A DNA stretch of 25,291 bases from assembly GCF_000003605.2 (NCBI RefSeq), contig NW_003129870.1, positions 99,492 through 124,782 of the forward strand. Reading direction: 5' to 3'. A program made the position numbers and the translations under genes. Below are positions 9,882 through 18,583 of this stretch, one piece after another (the stretch's first letter is position 1; the number at the start of each line of letters is the position of its first letter). The notes beneath the pieces are model-generated. The model did not search any database, had not been told where the DNA came from, and saw only the letters and a program-made list of their open reading frames with translations. The stretch comes from Saccoglossus kowalevskii. Its lineage: Eukaryota; Hemichordata; Enteropneusta; Harrimaniidae.

Positions 9882-12082
9882 TGTGTGTGTCCGACTGTTC
9901 CACTGCTATCTCAAGAACCATACATCCGTTTTTGATGAAACTTGGTGCATAGATGCTCTGGGCCAATGCGCAGATTTGATTAGGTTTTGGTAAAAATCCA
10001 TGCTCGTTAATTACCTAATTTGCATGATAATTAGCTAATTTTTAGCTGTTCTATGACTGTTCCACTGATATCTAAAGAACCACTCATTGGATTTTGATGA
10101 AACTTGGTACATAGATGCACTGAACACATGCGCAGATNNNNNNNNNNNNNNNNNNNNNNNNNNNNNNNNNNNNNNNNNNNNNNNNNNNNNNNNNNNNNNN
10201 NNNNNNNNNNNNNNNNNNNNNNNNNNNNNNNNNNNNNNNNNNNNNNNNNNNNNNNNNNNNNNNNNNNNNNNNNNNNNNNNNNNNNNNNNNNNNNNNNNNN
10301 NNNNNNNNNNNNNNNNNNNNNNNNNNNNNNNNNNNNNNNNNNNNNNNNNNNNNNNNNNNNNNNNNNNNNNNNNNNNNNNNNNNNNNNNNNNNNNNNNNNN
10401 NNNNNNNNNNNNNNNNNNNNNNNNNNNNNNNNNNNNNNNNNNNNNNNNNNNNNNNNNNNNNNNNNNNNNNNNNNNNNNNNNNNNNNNNNNNNNNNNNNNN
10501 NNNNNNNNNNNNNNNNNNNNNNNNNNNNNNNNNNNNNNNNNNNNNNNNNNNNNNNNNNNNNNNNNNNNNNNNNNNNNNNNNNNNNNNNNNNNNNNNNNNN
10601 NNNNNNNNNNNNNNNNNNNNNNNNNNNNNNNNNNNNNNNNNNNNNNNNNNNNNNNNNNNNNNNNNNNNNNNNNNNNNNNNNNNNNNNNNNNNNNNNNNNN
10701 NNNNNNNNNNNNNNNNNNNNNNNNNNNNNNNNNNNNNNNNNNNNNNNNNNNNNNNNNNNNNNNNNNNNNNNNNNNNNNNNNNNNNAGAGACCTGATTAGT
10801 TTCAGGGTAAATAATTGTGCATATTAATTACCTAATTTGCATAATTAATTTTCAGCTTTTCTACTGATATCTAAAGTACTAATCATCACATTTCAATGAA
10901 TCTAGAATTATGCAGAGACCCAATTAGTTTTTGGTAAATATCTGTGCATATTAATCACCTAATTTGCATAATTAACCAATTTCCAACTTTCACACTGATA
11001 TCTCAGGTACTAATCATCACATATCAATGATTGTTTATACATGGATGCTGTAGGACAATAGACAGACCTGGATAATTGTGGGTTAAAATCTGTACATATT
11101 AATTACCCAATTTGCATAATTAACCAATTTTAAGCTTTCACACTGATATCTAAACTACTAATTTCCATTTTAATGAAACTTAGTACAAAGATGCTCTAGG
11201 ACAATGTACAAACCTAATTAGTTTGGGGTAAAACTCTGTTCATATTATTTCCCTAATTAGCATAATAATTCATAATTTTTTGGTTCTAATCACATTTCAA
11301 TTAAACTTGGTACATAGAGTTTTTGTTACATTGCGCAGACCTCATTAGTTTTACAATCAAATCTGTTCATGGTAATTTTCTGATTTGCATAATTAGTTTT
11401 CGGCTAAGTAATTTCAAATTATATTTAATGTGTCTCCAATACTCTCAGCACATGGGAGTTCTTTCTAAGCTTTCTTTGATTTTGTTGTTGTTGTAACCTT
11501 TAACCTCCTTCAGTAGGTTGTTATGAGTTAATAAATTGTTAGTTGTTGTTGTGCAAGAAATGCCATGAAAATAACCTTGACCCATGTGTCAATGTTTCAA
11601 TTGCTATGCCTTAAGTTAAGAGGTCAGCTGTACTGGTAGTATATAGTACCGGGTTGCACAACACATAGAAACCAGAGGTTTAAAATGAATTTATTTCCTC
11701 TAGCATAAAAATAAAATAATTTTTTACACAGCTTAAATATCCATTTGAGGTTATATATTGCTTATAATTAATAAAAACACTCCAAATTGCCGCCCCCAGG
11801 ATTTATGAACACCTTGGGTCAAAACGCATGCGGTCTTTACTTTCTTTTATAACCATCAGTATTAGTTATTACGTCATTAAATATATTGCGCATGCGCATG
11901 CACTGTTTGAATGTTCTGAAAGTTTTCTGACCTTGCGATATTTGTGCGTGTGAGCAACATTTTCGAACATATTTATAAATATTATTTCTGTGTTGATCTA
12001 GAAACGTAAAGGCCACTTGAGGTCCCGACAGGAGAACATACATACCTTCTAGTTTGTCGGTGTCATCATCACTTTCAGCCAT
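2442..12082 (-). CDS. SLC35F3/F4-like: SLC35F3/F4-like membrane transporter, seven coding exons (385 aa)
   Basis: Exons in transcript order: 12046-12082, 8507-8825, 7456-7675, 6075-6200, 5759-5948, 4216-4305, 2442-2617. They total 1158 nt, which is 385 residues plus TAA. Every junction is GT-AG and phases match (1, 2, 0, 0, 1, 1). Family evidence: a first membrane helix ending in VSWVGATQ, then FDGPFFNVWFSTTW, the LFSSNTAFIYILSILWL helix, and a C-terminal half with GTVIGIPLNA and FIVGGFLLMLIP. All are characteristic of SLC35F3/F4 in the drug/metabolite transporter (EamA-like) superfamily. About ten helices are visible, starting at residues ~50, 83, 138, 160, 193, 217, 247, 284, 305 and 338. 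The acidic N-terminus and cysteine-rich tail (CGCCTRCHH) should face the cytosol by family topology. Human SLC35F3 is implicated in thiamine uptake and SLC35F4 is an orphan, so the substrate here is an inference. The length is slightly below the vertebrate proteins, mainly at the N-terminus. Exon 1 is the least certain part. Confidence 0.88.
2976..3426. mobile_element. MITE-like element flanked by TTAA (intron 6)
   Basis: TTAA at 2976-2979 and 3423-3426 flank a 443-bp segment whose ends are inverted copies: GTCAACCACTAA at 2980-2991 against TTGGTGGTTGGC at 3411-3422. A second inner inverted pair is seen at 2995-3025 and about 3327-3357 (AATAG...ATTTTCCG...GCGAGA). It has no coding capacity. 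A TTAA target site is typical of piggyBac and Kolobok elements; the superfamily is not established. Confidence 0.6.
3760..3953 (-). mobile_element. Possible hAT-type terminal fragment (intron 6)
   Basis: Reading leftward from 3953, the minus strand begins CAGTGCTTCTCAACTTTTTT, which resembles the terminal repeats of animal hAT/Charlie-type transposons. I find no matching opposite end or 8-bp target duplication, so the left boundary is arbitrary and this may be chance. Confidence 0.22.
4216..4305 (-). CDS. SLC35F3/F4-like: SLC35F-like exon 6 (helices 8-9)
   Basis: 90 nt between a AATACACAG acceptor and a GTAAGA donor. It encodes VFNFLINFGIAFTYPLFI and AIGTVIGIPLNA. TYP followed by the IGT-x-IGIPxNA segment is a conserved SLC35F motif. 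Too short to be seen as an open reading frame by length alone. Confidence 0.92.
5128..5424 (+). pseudogene. 3' end of a non-LTR retrotransposon (LINE) ORF, truncated
   Basis: In the frame ending at TAA 5413-5415, the plus strand reads ITQQALI, a stop, then NPWGKRKRGRPKNSWRRDTE, KMRSISNSWHDL, VQWRMIIGLCSNWGKG. The GKRKRGRPKNxWRRD...W..L...W...I.GLCS pattern is the usual C-terminal tail of invertebrate LINE ORF2 proteins. A TGA at 5236-5238 stands where Trp is expected, so the copy is dead. The AAGT repeat at 5410-5424 looks like the LINE's simple-repeat 3' tail. The left limit is approximate. It lies in intron 5 of the transporter, antisense to it. Confidence 0.8.
5759..5948 (-). CDS. SLC35F3/F4-like: SLC35F-like exon 5 (helix 7 and start of 8)
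   Basis: 190 nt between a CTTTTTACAG acceptor and a GTGAGT donor, ending in phase 1. It encodes VLFKRFIGDATSGQVSLFL, a hydrophobic helix through LLFLWPVMLTLYLTGI, then the luminal-type loop ESWDWNEMPW and the beginning of helix 8. Confidence 0.92.
6075..6200 (-). CDS. SLC35F3/F4-like: SLC35F-like exon 4 (helices 5-6)
   Basis: 126 nt, phase 0 to 0, between a TTCTACTAG acceptor and a GTACAT donor. It encodes VLATIFSIAGVVLMAAGDGF and then VGVALSVGAAIGAALYK (residues 193-234). The second half is the glycine/alanine-rich helix that ends in the family's ALYK motif and continues into exon 5 (VLFKRF). Confidence 0.92.
6371..6590. mobile_element. MITE-like inverted-repeat element (intron 3)
   Basis: About 220 bp whose ends are inverted copies of each other over about 40 bp. 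The left end reads TGTAAAATACTTTA...TTAATTTTCACT, and the reverse complement of the right end reads TTTAAAATACTTTA...TTAATTTTCACT. The internal sequence repeats TCAGTGAAAAT several times. No coding capacity. TACTGTAAAA-type ends are common in invertebrate MITEs; the superfamily is unassigned. Confidence 0.6.
6989..7350. mobile_element. Second MITE-like element (intron 3, next to exon 3)
   Basis: About 360 bp with roughly 40-bp imperfect inverted ends. Both ends read GTAAAACATGT from the outside, followed by GC..ATG and TTTTAGCGAATT. AGCGAA motifs recur inside. Its right end is only about 105 bp from the donor of exon 3 (7456). The outer TACTGTAAAA resembles the element at 6371-6590, so the two may be related. 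Confidence 0.55.
7456..7675 (-). CDS. SLC35F3/F4-like: SLC35F-like exon 3 (helices 3-4)
   Basis: Starts after a TCTTTTAG acceptor and ends CCGGTCAAG before GTAAGTAA, phase 0. It encodes residues 119 (shared) to 192. APFGICWAVTNYMYTYAL forms helix 3, and AADVTALFSSNTAFIYILS forms helix 4, corresponding to the conserved Asn-containing helix in SLC35F3-F5. Confidence 0.92.
8507..8825 (-). CDS. SLC35F3/F4-like: SLC35F-like exon 2 (helices 1-2)
   Basis: Begins after a CCCATAG acceptor and ends ATTTACAG before GTGTGG, phase 2. It encodes residues 13-118 plus two bases of 119: an acidic stretch, a CK-rich juxtamembrane segment, helix 1 (about 50-67, ending WVGATQ), then FDGPFF and helix 2 (about 83-107). 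The WVGATQ and WFSTTW motifs are the strongest family signature in the window. Confidence 0.9.
9822..9891. repeat. GT microsatellite
   Basis: A run of GT dinucleotides with a few interruptions (GC, AT). It sits just inside the hairpin end of the mobile element and belongs to its structure. Confidence 0.97.
9893..11400. repeat. Tandem core of about 127-148-bp units
   Basis: Recurring landmarks in order: CTGATATCTAAAG, AATGAAACTTGGTACATAGATGC, GCGCAGACCTGATTAGTTT, GTGCATATTAATTACCTAATTTGCATAATTA. The CCTAATTTGCATA landmark lies near 10014, 10831, 10958, 11106, 11252 and 11379, giving spacings of 127-148 bp on the right of the gap. Units are diverged, so the array is old. It ends close to the right inverted repeat. 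Confidence 0.85.
10138..10785. other. Assembly gap (648 N)
   Basis: A run of undetermined bases inside the tandem core. Its true length may differ because the repeats could have been collapsed or left unbridged. Any open frame across it is meaningless. Confidence 0.99.
12046..12082 (-). CDS. SLC35F3/F4-like: SLC35F-like exon 1 (start codon)
   Basis: Encodes MAESDDDTDKLE and ends with G before a good donor (GTATGT). The leftover G joins the AG at the start of exon 2 to make a Glu codon in the correct frame. An in-frame TGA nine codons upstream (12110-12112) supports this ATG as the first in frame. The short acidic N-terminus matches the hydrophilic cytosolic start of family members but is not diagnostic, and a 3.2-kb intron separates it from exon 2. 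An alternative start inside exon 2's open frame (ATG at 8841) would lie upstream of the acceptor used here. Confidence 0.62.
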
Positions 12083-12092
12083 GACGCCAGTG

Positions 12093-12113
12093 TCACCAGC
12101 AGGAAGCCTTCAT
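12093..12113 (-). promoter_or_regulatory. Possible 6-codon upstream ORF
   Basis: An ATG at 12113 opens a frame MKASCW that stops at TGA (12093-12095), ten bases before the presumed start codon of the SLC35F-like gene and out of frame with it. If the transcript starts upstream of 12113, this small frame could damp translation or allow reinitiation. No TATA box is evident nearby, so the transcription start is unknown. Confidence 0.3.
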
Positions 12114-13949
12114 TAAAAACATCATCCCAGAAAGCTGATGAAATTCGTAACAATAGAAGGCAGAAATCATACCGGAACTGCAGCTAGGTCGGCCAGCTTG
12201 GTCATGACATAACTACTGCGCCCTCTCTCGACTGTATGGAATTTTACTCACTTTCACATGGTGGCGTTGTGCACAGAGCTAATATTGATCATGCCAGCAC
12301 AATATTGTTGGCTCTATCACAGTTCCTAAAAAAGTAACCGTGGGTTTATGGTTTAAATCACTTTAAGGGGTGTGTTTTTCTTGAAAATTTGTTTCAAGGG
12401 TTGGGATTTTAGGGAAATTTGAAATTTTTCACCAAAAGTTTATGCCTCGCATAGCTATTCTGAAAATTGTTCGGTCAGATGGCTTGCAACTTTTCTAAAA
12501 CAGCACTTCGATTTTTGTCCAATTTAGACTTGACTGGATCTCCCACCAACACGCGCACAGCTCAGATCAATCAGTATTTCATACTAGATAGGTAAAACGC
12601 ATTATTTTTTCTTCAAAACTACAGACATATAAATGCCACATAACTTATAGTTGACATGTCACATGATCTTCAAATTTGATTTGGTTTTACAGCCCGGAGT
12701 CTGCGTATGCTACCGATTCGTTTGTTTTAATGCAATAAATGCAATAAAACTTGTTTTCAGTGCTGAATATATGGAGGTGACGACAGAAAGAACTTAAGCA
12801 ATAAGCAAAACGATAAAAACGGCATCTGCGTGCCCGCAGAACCTACATGCAGATCAACACGCAGACGTCAATGTTATGGTTTCTGCGTGCCTGCAAAACT
12901 TTCCCCCGCATATACGCTTTTGAAGTACCCGTACATACCTCATGGATCTCAGGCTGAGGCCGGAATCTGAGGTGGTGATATTCGCTCATATACGGACTCA
13001 TAAGTGTACCAATTGGAAAAATATTACCGATATTAATGTCTATCTTGACCAGAATTAAGACCGATACTTATACTTAAAATCCAAAAAACGAGACCCATTT
13101 CAGGGGCACGTCCCCACTAGGCAATCGTTATATTTGAAAAAGGCGCGAGCACGCGCTCTAAGCCAAAAAGAATGGGCGAGAATGTTTTTTTCAAAAATTA
13201 ATGATAATGATTTTTCCTGCAACACATAAAATAGACGAACTCAAAAAATTCACGACCGAATAATATTTATTATATGCGTTGACACTACTAGGGTACTGTG
13301 GAACAATCTAAAGGGGATATCACGTGACATATCATTCTAGTTTGATTGCTACATAGTAACATCGATTCAATAGTTGTGCGAATATTCTTTCAATTAACAA
13401 TTACAACATAATGACAAATGACACAACTTGTCAATGGTTAATCAAATCGAGAAGTGGACGGAATTTAATTAAAATACAGCGTTGTTGACCGACAAATATA
13501 CCCACAAATGCGGTGTATCAAATAAACTACGTTAAAGTGAAGTCTGAATACTAGTAACAAACCGAAATCGCTACAGTCGTTACGCAGAGAGATGTCGAAT
13601 TTTGTGTAAATAAGCAAGGCTTTTTAAAACACCAATGAAATAGACATTTGCAAGCACTGTTATTGTGCGTTCCAAAGCAGCGCACATGATTTTTTTTAAC
13701 GAACGAATAAGTAAAACTAATGTTTTCATTTCACGGAAAATATTATAAAATATTATGTTACAAATTTAGAGATGTAATCTAGGAAACTTTGATTATTTTT
13801 GTGTTTGTTCAAATAATAATTGCATCTCGTAAGGGTTCGTTCGATAAAATACTGTAAAAAACTGTAATTCTCATACGCCCTAGATTTACGTACATGGATT
13901 TAAAAATTCATATTTATACACTTCTTCAAGTTAACTACAAGATTGCAGA
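12114..13949. other. Upstream flank of the SLC35F-like gene; no gene seen
   Basis: Contains the presumed promoter of the transporter near 12114-12330, without an obvious TATA box. A short direct repeat, CTGCGTGCCYGCARAAC, occurs at about 12824 and 12881. A TCACGTGAC site lies at 13320-13328. I see no convincing coding exon. Confidence 0.5.
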
Positions 13950-14165
13950 GTTACTAGTCTCAGCGAGTGCAAAAAAGGCATTCCTTCATATTTATAAATA
14001 TTTACAAAAATCCAACCAGCCAATCAACGAACACAGCGCACAATTTGAAAACGTTTCAATGCTATTCAATCGTCCAATGGAAACCTTTCGTTTCAGTTTG
14101 ATTTGTGAACTTTACAAATATTTATAAAAATTAAGAGAATGCTTTGTTGCACTGAGAGTATTAAT
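13950..14165. mobile_element. MITE-like element downstream of the first PLAC8 gene
   Basis: About 215 bp with imperfect inverted ends of about 50 bp. Both ends, read inward, give CTCAG..GTGCAA..AA..GCATTC, then a TTTATAAATATTT block (left copy near 13990-14002, right near 14113-14126). No coding capacity; the only open frame across it has no family features. Confidence 0.55.
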
Positions 14166-14836
14166 TGCATGTAATCATAAAAACAATTGATAAAACTGTA
14201 TAAAAAATGAACTTAAGTTCGTGTTATGACGTGTTACAGTGACGTGGTTTGAGAAACATGTTCTTGTTCATAAATGAGTTGTTGAATTCACTACAACACA
14301 GTTTTTAATTTCACTCAGCTTTTTTCAGATATAAATGCAGACAAATAAAACTTTTTTCTTCTTCTGTAATATTACTGTATAATCTCGGTAACCAGGACAA
14401 TCACCATCGATGTGTATATACAATACATTTGGTTGTGAATTATTCTTGATATATTTCGGAATTTCAATTTCAGTTGTTTTCAGTATTTTATAATGTCGAT
14501 AACGGAAAATCTTTATGGTATATCTTTATACATATATGAGTGCATGAGTTCGTTTCAATATTTGGATTGCGCCCGCGGTACAGTCGGCGGCGAACAACGT
14601 TGCCATAGTTACAATCTAGAAAACATGAATTGTTATGAAAGTTAATCGAGGAGCAATCTGGTATCAAATATTACTATATAAAATGATAAAGCATTGTTTT
14701 TGCAAACGCAGTACTGGTTCAACCACAGACTTCACATCGGTATTTTCATTGTCATGGTTACAGTTGTCGATTTGTCTAGCAGCCGCATTGCAGGGAAATC
14801 AGTCATGGTGTTTGCGTCGATAGTGATGAACTGCGA

Positions 14837-14842
14837 TTTATT
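14837..14842 (-). terminator. Poly(A) signal overlapping the stop codon of PLAC8 copy 1
   Basis: On the minus strand, TAA is followed directly by ATAAA, so the last A of the stop starts a canonical AATAAA. If used, the 3' UTR would be only about 15-30 nt. The second copy does not have it. Confidence 0.4.
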
Positions 14843-15228
14843 TAATTCGGTCTAATTTCATTTCCCCTTGGTTGGTCGACCACTACTCCTACCGCGTTTG
14901 GACTCGGAGTCTTCAACTCTCGGCCTTCTTGTATTAAGGCACAGCACCCACATAGAAGATGAACCAAATAGTCACCGCAGCAAGAGCCGTCGATTGACCG
15001 TTGTTCCCTAATGTCTCTTCTCACGCCGGACTGACAAACACATCCAACGACTGGAATCAGACCGAGAAGCGAGTGGACCAAGCACGATTTACCAACAGCC
15101 TGTGCGTTTTTCCCCGCGGTGCAGCAAGGCAGAAACGACGTGACGAGGCATAAACCACAGTCCCCGAAACATCCAAACAAACCGTTCTCCCAGTCTGCCG
15201 TATTCTCTACTATTCTCGCTGCTGACAT
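14842..15228 (-). CDS. PLAC8/cornifelin-family cysteine-rich protein, copy 1 (128 aa)
   Basis: An intronless frame with ATG at 15228 and TAA at 14842-14844. The PLAC8 domain spans about residues 13-105: NGLFGCFGDCGLC, SFLPCCTAGKNA, a hydrophobic stretch LVHSLLGLIPVVGCVC, RRDIREQRSIDGSCCGDYLV and CGCCALIQEGREL. Thirteen cysteines (20, 24, 27, 35, 36, 49, 63, 65, 83, 84, 93, 95, 96) follow the family pattern; vertebrate PLAC8 and cornifelin are 112-115 residues. Members are small cysteine-rich proteins that often associate with membranes. Vertebrate roles include the cornified envelope and cell differentiation, and plant relatives affect organ size and metal handling, so a precise role here is unknown. 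It is 75% identical over 96 residues to the copy at 19899-20273. Vertebrate genes have introns, so the single exon suggests an ancestral retrocopy or intron loss. An AATAAA overlaps the stop. Confidence 0.93.
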   Translation of the reverse strand: MSAARIVENTADWENGLFGCFGDCGLCLVTSFLPCCTAGKNAQAVGKSCLVHSLLGLIPVVGCVCQSGVRRDIREQRSIDGSCCGDYLVHLLCGCCALIQEGRELKTPSPNAVGVVVDQPRGNEIRPN

Positions 15229-15385
15229 GATGTGTGTTTTTCCGTAATAGATAGAAGAAGCACCGTAGATAAATCAGATGACTTAAATCAGTGTGTTTGA
15301 TGGTCAGAGTTCGTTAATACACACAGCTTGTGGGGTAACCTGAATGTGCCAACTGATGATGCCAGGGCGAGCATAGCACGGTACG

Positions 15386-15394
15386 GTTATAAAA
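15386..15394 (-). promoter_or_regulatory. TATA box of PLAC8 copy 1
   Basis: TTTTATAAC on the minus strand, about 160 bp before the ATG at 15228, in the position equivalent to the TATA box of copy 2. The shared CCGTAC follows it. Predicted transcription start near 15360, giving a 5' UTR of about 130 nt. Confidence 0.6.
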
Positions 15395-15445
15395 TGTACT
15401 GTTTTGTGTTTGTGTATCGCCATGGGATTCACTAAATAGATGTAA

Positions 15446-15490
15446 CACTGTACACAGGTTAACGAGTTCTTGTGAATGACGTTTAGGTAA
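15446..15490 (-). promoter_or_regulatory. Conserved distal promoter block, PLAC8 copy 1
   Basis: CACTGTACACA, GGTTAACGAG and TGAATGACGTTTA occur in the same order and spacing as upstream of copy 2 (20496-20540), although the surrounding non-coding sequence has diverged. GTTAAC and ATGACGT are plausible factor sites (HNF1-like and CREB/ATF-like); the identities are inference. Confidence 0.5.
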
Positions 15491-15729
15491 TTCTCGGGGC
15501 GGAGCTACGTCACAGAAGTTCTAGGTTGGTAAAAAACGCACCGCTGTTTTGTTGGCTCTGCTGGACTGGCCCAGCAGTAGAAATTTTATAATTATTTCTT
15601 AAATCCTGGTTCGATGCGAAATTATGCAAAACAACTCGTTTTTCGGGGAATTATAATATTGAAGAATACAATTGCCACGCCTCGGCCAGGGTTTTGCGTT
15701 AGCTGCAGTAGAACGCTGATCAAAGCGCC

Positions 15730-15903
15730 GGTGAAAACAACTAAAGTCGAGAGAACAGCTCAAACTTCACTTTGAATCAAACCTAGACAACCAAATTTAA
15801 ATATGTTGCACATGTAGGGATAATCTTGTTACATTATTCAGGAGAGTTTCAACAACTAGCCTAAAGTGAAGTTTGTTGAGAGTTTTCGTCCATTGTTTTC
15901 AAC
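15730..15903. mobile_element. Short MITE-like inverted repeat
   Basis: Left arm TGAAAACAA and CAAACTTCACTTT (15732-15773), right arm AAAGTGAAGTTTG and TTGTTTTCAA (15863-15902), in mirrored order. Total about 175 bp, no coding capacity. It lies just upstream of the conserved promoter of the first PLAC8 gene. Confidence 0.5.
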
Positions 15904-17866
15904 GATTTTGGTTGTCAGGCAGTGAATATAAAAATGATAATCTAATACTGAAACGCATCCTTGTTTGAATCTTCATAAAGAAAGCAAAGAACACAAAACA
16001 AAGCACTTACAAAACCTGAAAAAAAAAAACAAAGAAAGATACATGACAAATTTGTTATATAATTTATTTACTTTTTTAGAAACGACAACCACTGGAAAGA
16101 TCATGCATACGTCATATCCGGTACTCTGGCTGGAGATGTCACGCGCGATCATGCGAGCAATTTACGGTGATGTCATATTCTATTATTCTGATTAACTTAT
16201 CTCTCGTGCTAACTATTGCTGTTAACTTCCTCTTTCTCTTCTGAATACCAATTCCGTTCGACTGGAATTTACACCCACAGTGTGGTTAAATTTAGTTTAT
16301 AAATTGTATTGTATGGTTATTATTGACTCACATGATCGTGGCACGTTAAATAATTGCTTCATATTAATATATCCTTTTTCGAAATGTTGCTTAAATATCA
16401 CAAAAAAACGCACAAAATACCACTTTTAGAAGGATTGGTGTACGGTAGACATAAAGGTTGGAAACAAAATTATTCTTTTCTGTACGCCGATCGGTGCATA
16501 TATCCTAGTGATGGTATTCCCGCACAAAATACATACCTGAGGTGTAAACAATTATTTTATTTTATTTTCTTCTAAATTCCTTGCTGTCTGTCATGCTTAG
16601 TTTTCGGTCCATACCTACAACGAGACAATGTGGATCTGTACTGTCCCTGGCGGTGAAGGCGTCTCGTTCACATGTAATCACCACAACACAATACAGACAC
16701 GTGACCCCATTTGTATTTAAATTTACTATCATTTAAGCATAGACCTTAAAATACATAAATTCTATGATTTAATCAAGAACGTTTACAGTACTATGGACTC
16801 GCATTCCATCACACACCACACAGCCTGCCTATTTATCTCGACTACAATAATGAATCTATCATAATGAACCACGTGGAGATAAAAATAACAAAACATCAAA
16901 ACAGAAGGGTAAGAAAACTTGGAAAAACGACTTTATGCAAGCTTCGTGGACCTGGGAAAGGCTTATACAACAAATTAAAAACCAATGAAGGACTAACAGA
17001 AGGTATTTCAATCCCCTTTGACTCTCCAAATTTGCGGCGACTGTGAAACTTTCGATTGCTATCACTTTTGACAGTTGGACTGGAATACAGTTGTCAGAAG
17101 CTTCAGTATGAAGACTGAATGCACTTGGCGTCACGGCAGCATTGTCAGTATACAGATTGGTTTCGATGGGGTTTACACGGAACGGAAATTAGTTTTCAAC
17201 TGAGGAACCCGCCATTAATGATAGGGGGGGGGGTCCTTAGAGGAATGACTGAGAAATAGGCTGTGCTGATCCAAATCTGTGTCCAGTTCGATCACTCTCA
17301 TTCTTAATTTTGACAATGTACCAGAAAAAGTCAATGACAGTCATAAAAATCATAACTAGATTCATTTTTATCGGTTTATTGTTCGTCTCTTATTATTGTA
17401 CATTCATAATGTGTGACACAATTTATCTGTAACTGTTAATTCGTTCAGCTGATCAACATTTCTTGCAACTGCAGATGGATGCCCTCGGATGCAATGTTAG
17501 TTATTAATTTGGGCAGAGTTAGGACATACACTCCAAGGAATAGTTATAATTATCATTTTACAATCAAGAAATTTGTCATTTCCCAGATTTCCGGGTCAAT
17601 TTTATTCAGGCGTATTGTTTTGATTTGAATATTGAAATTGCGTTCTTAGGGTTTGGTGCGATAACACATTTAATCTACTCATACTTTTTTCTGTGCCATT
17701 ATTACTTTGATGTTTATTGCTCTAAGGGTTAAAATTAACCCCAAATTAAAAATGTTACTTACAGTTACATTTGAATCACATGACATTAGGAAATAATACC
17801 TCTCAAGAGATGGGTTTGTACATGACCAAGATAACAGAAATTTATAAGCTTTTTGAGAATTCCATA
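15904..17866. other. Intergenic; no gene seen
   Basis: AT-rich sequence with scattered short frames that have no recognisable domains, splice-coherent exons or repeats. It contains CACGTG sites at 16698-16703 and 16870-16875 and a G10 run near 17225. Confidence 0.5.
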
Positions 17867-17871
17867 CAGTA

Positions 17872-18110
17872 CAGTGACGGCGGCACGGGGGCAGAGGGGC
17901 GGTCGCCTCTCGAAAGAAAATGTTGGGGCGTCGCCCCTTCAAAATCAAGCTGAAACCTTTTGTGCCCCTCAAAATGCAGAAAATAGCGTTTCAAAGGGTC
18001 TATATTTCAAAATTGTTAAGAAGAGCATGCCGCCGGACCCCCTAGTAAGGTTGCGCCTTCAGCGCAGGGTTGGTGAGCAAATCTCGCCAAAATTCGTGCC
18101 GCCGCCTCTG
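17872..18110. mobile_element. Short DNA-transposon derivative, member A (239 bp)
   Basis: 18-bp inverted ends with two mismatches: TACAGTGACGGCGGCACG at 17870-17887 and the complement of TACAGAGGCGGCGGCACG at 18095-18112. The interior is GC-rich (TCGCCTCTCGAAAG, GGCGTCGCCCC) against an AT-rich background. Flanks CAGTA (17867-17871) and TAGTA (18111-18115) match at 4 of 5 bases, as expected of an old target duplication. It shares ends and internal blocks with the element at 23944-24046. Confidence 0.75.
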
Positions 18111-18116
18111 TAGTAA

Positions 18117-18580
18117 GACATGTCACAGCGACATACGTCCTCTACTTTCATCATAACACATATTATATTCAGTGTCAATGGCCAGTGAATGACTTGAACA
18201 ACTAAAAAATAAATATATTCTTCTCAATTTAACATTACTGATACGTAATTTTCCCTTTAAAATAACATTTTAAAATTATAATATGTGCATAGGTTGTCTT
18301 TCGTACAAAACAACTGTCTAAAAAATAACAATAAATTGACTAAGAAAACCGCGAAAAGCTTCATAATCACCAGGACCTCCAAAAACCACACTTCACTAAA
18401 ACCAAACTAAGAGAGAATAGCTTTGACACGTATTGCCCGTGACATTTTAACAATTTTATCAAGATTGAGCACAAACTTATGTAGTTAACTATTTTATCTA
18501 CATAGGTTTGTTGCCATCTAAAAGGCTTTGCAATATTTTAGACGACTCTTTCTACTTCCAGATACCTATTATACCCATAT
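18117..18580. other. Intergenic; no gene seen
   Basis: AT-rich non-coding sequence between two mobile elements. No open frame with family features and no clear regulatory motif. Confidence 0.5.
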
Positions 18581-18583
18581 TAT

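Larger units (their letters stand above)
9770..11459 (-). mobile_element. Helentron/pearl-like non-autonomous element (intron 1)
   Basis: The element is bounded by perfect 12-bp inverted repeats, ACTCCCATGTGC at 9770-9781 and its complement at 11448-11459. The left end also folds into a terminal hairpin: GACTCCCAT and GTGC at 9769-9781 pair with GCAC and ATGGGAGTC just inside. Next come a GT microsatellite and a core of tandem units. Subterminal inverted repeats, a hairpin at one end, a microsatellite and a tandem core are the architecture described for mollusc pearl elements and Helentron-associated elements (HINEs). Seen from the minus strand, the hairpin is the 3' end. It has no coding capacity. 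An assembly gap hides part of the core. The classification is inference; the structure is seen. Confidence 0.65.

Noticed and set aside
9778-9993. ORF through the GT microsatellite
   Set aside because: Alternating Val/Cys reading of a dinucleotide repeat inside a mobile element.
10087-10827. ORFs spanning the run of N
   Set aside because: Produced only by undetermined bases.
15600-15680. tRNA-like B box (GGTTCGATGC)
   Set aside because: No matching A box, acceptor stem or cloverleaf could be drawn around it.
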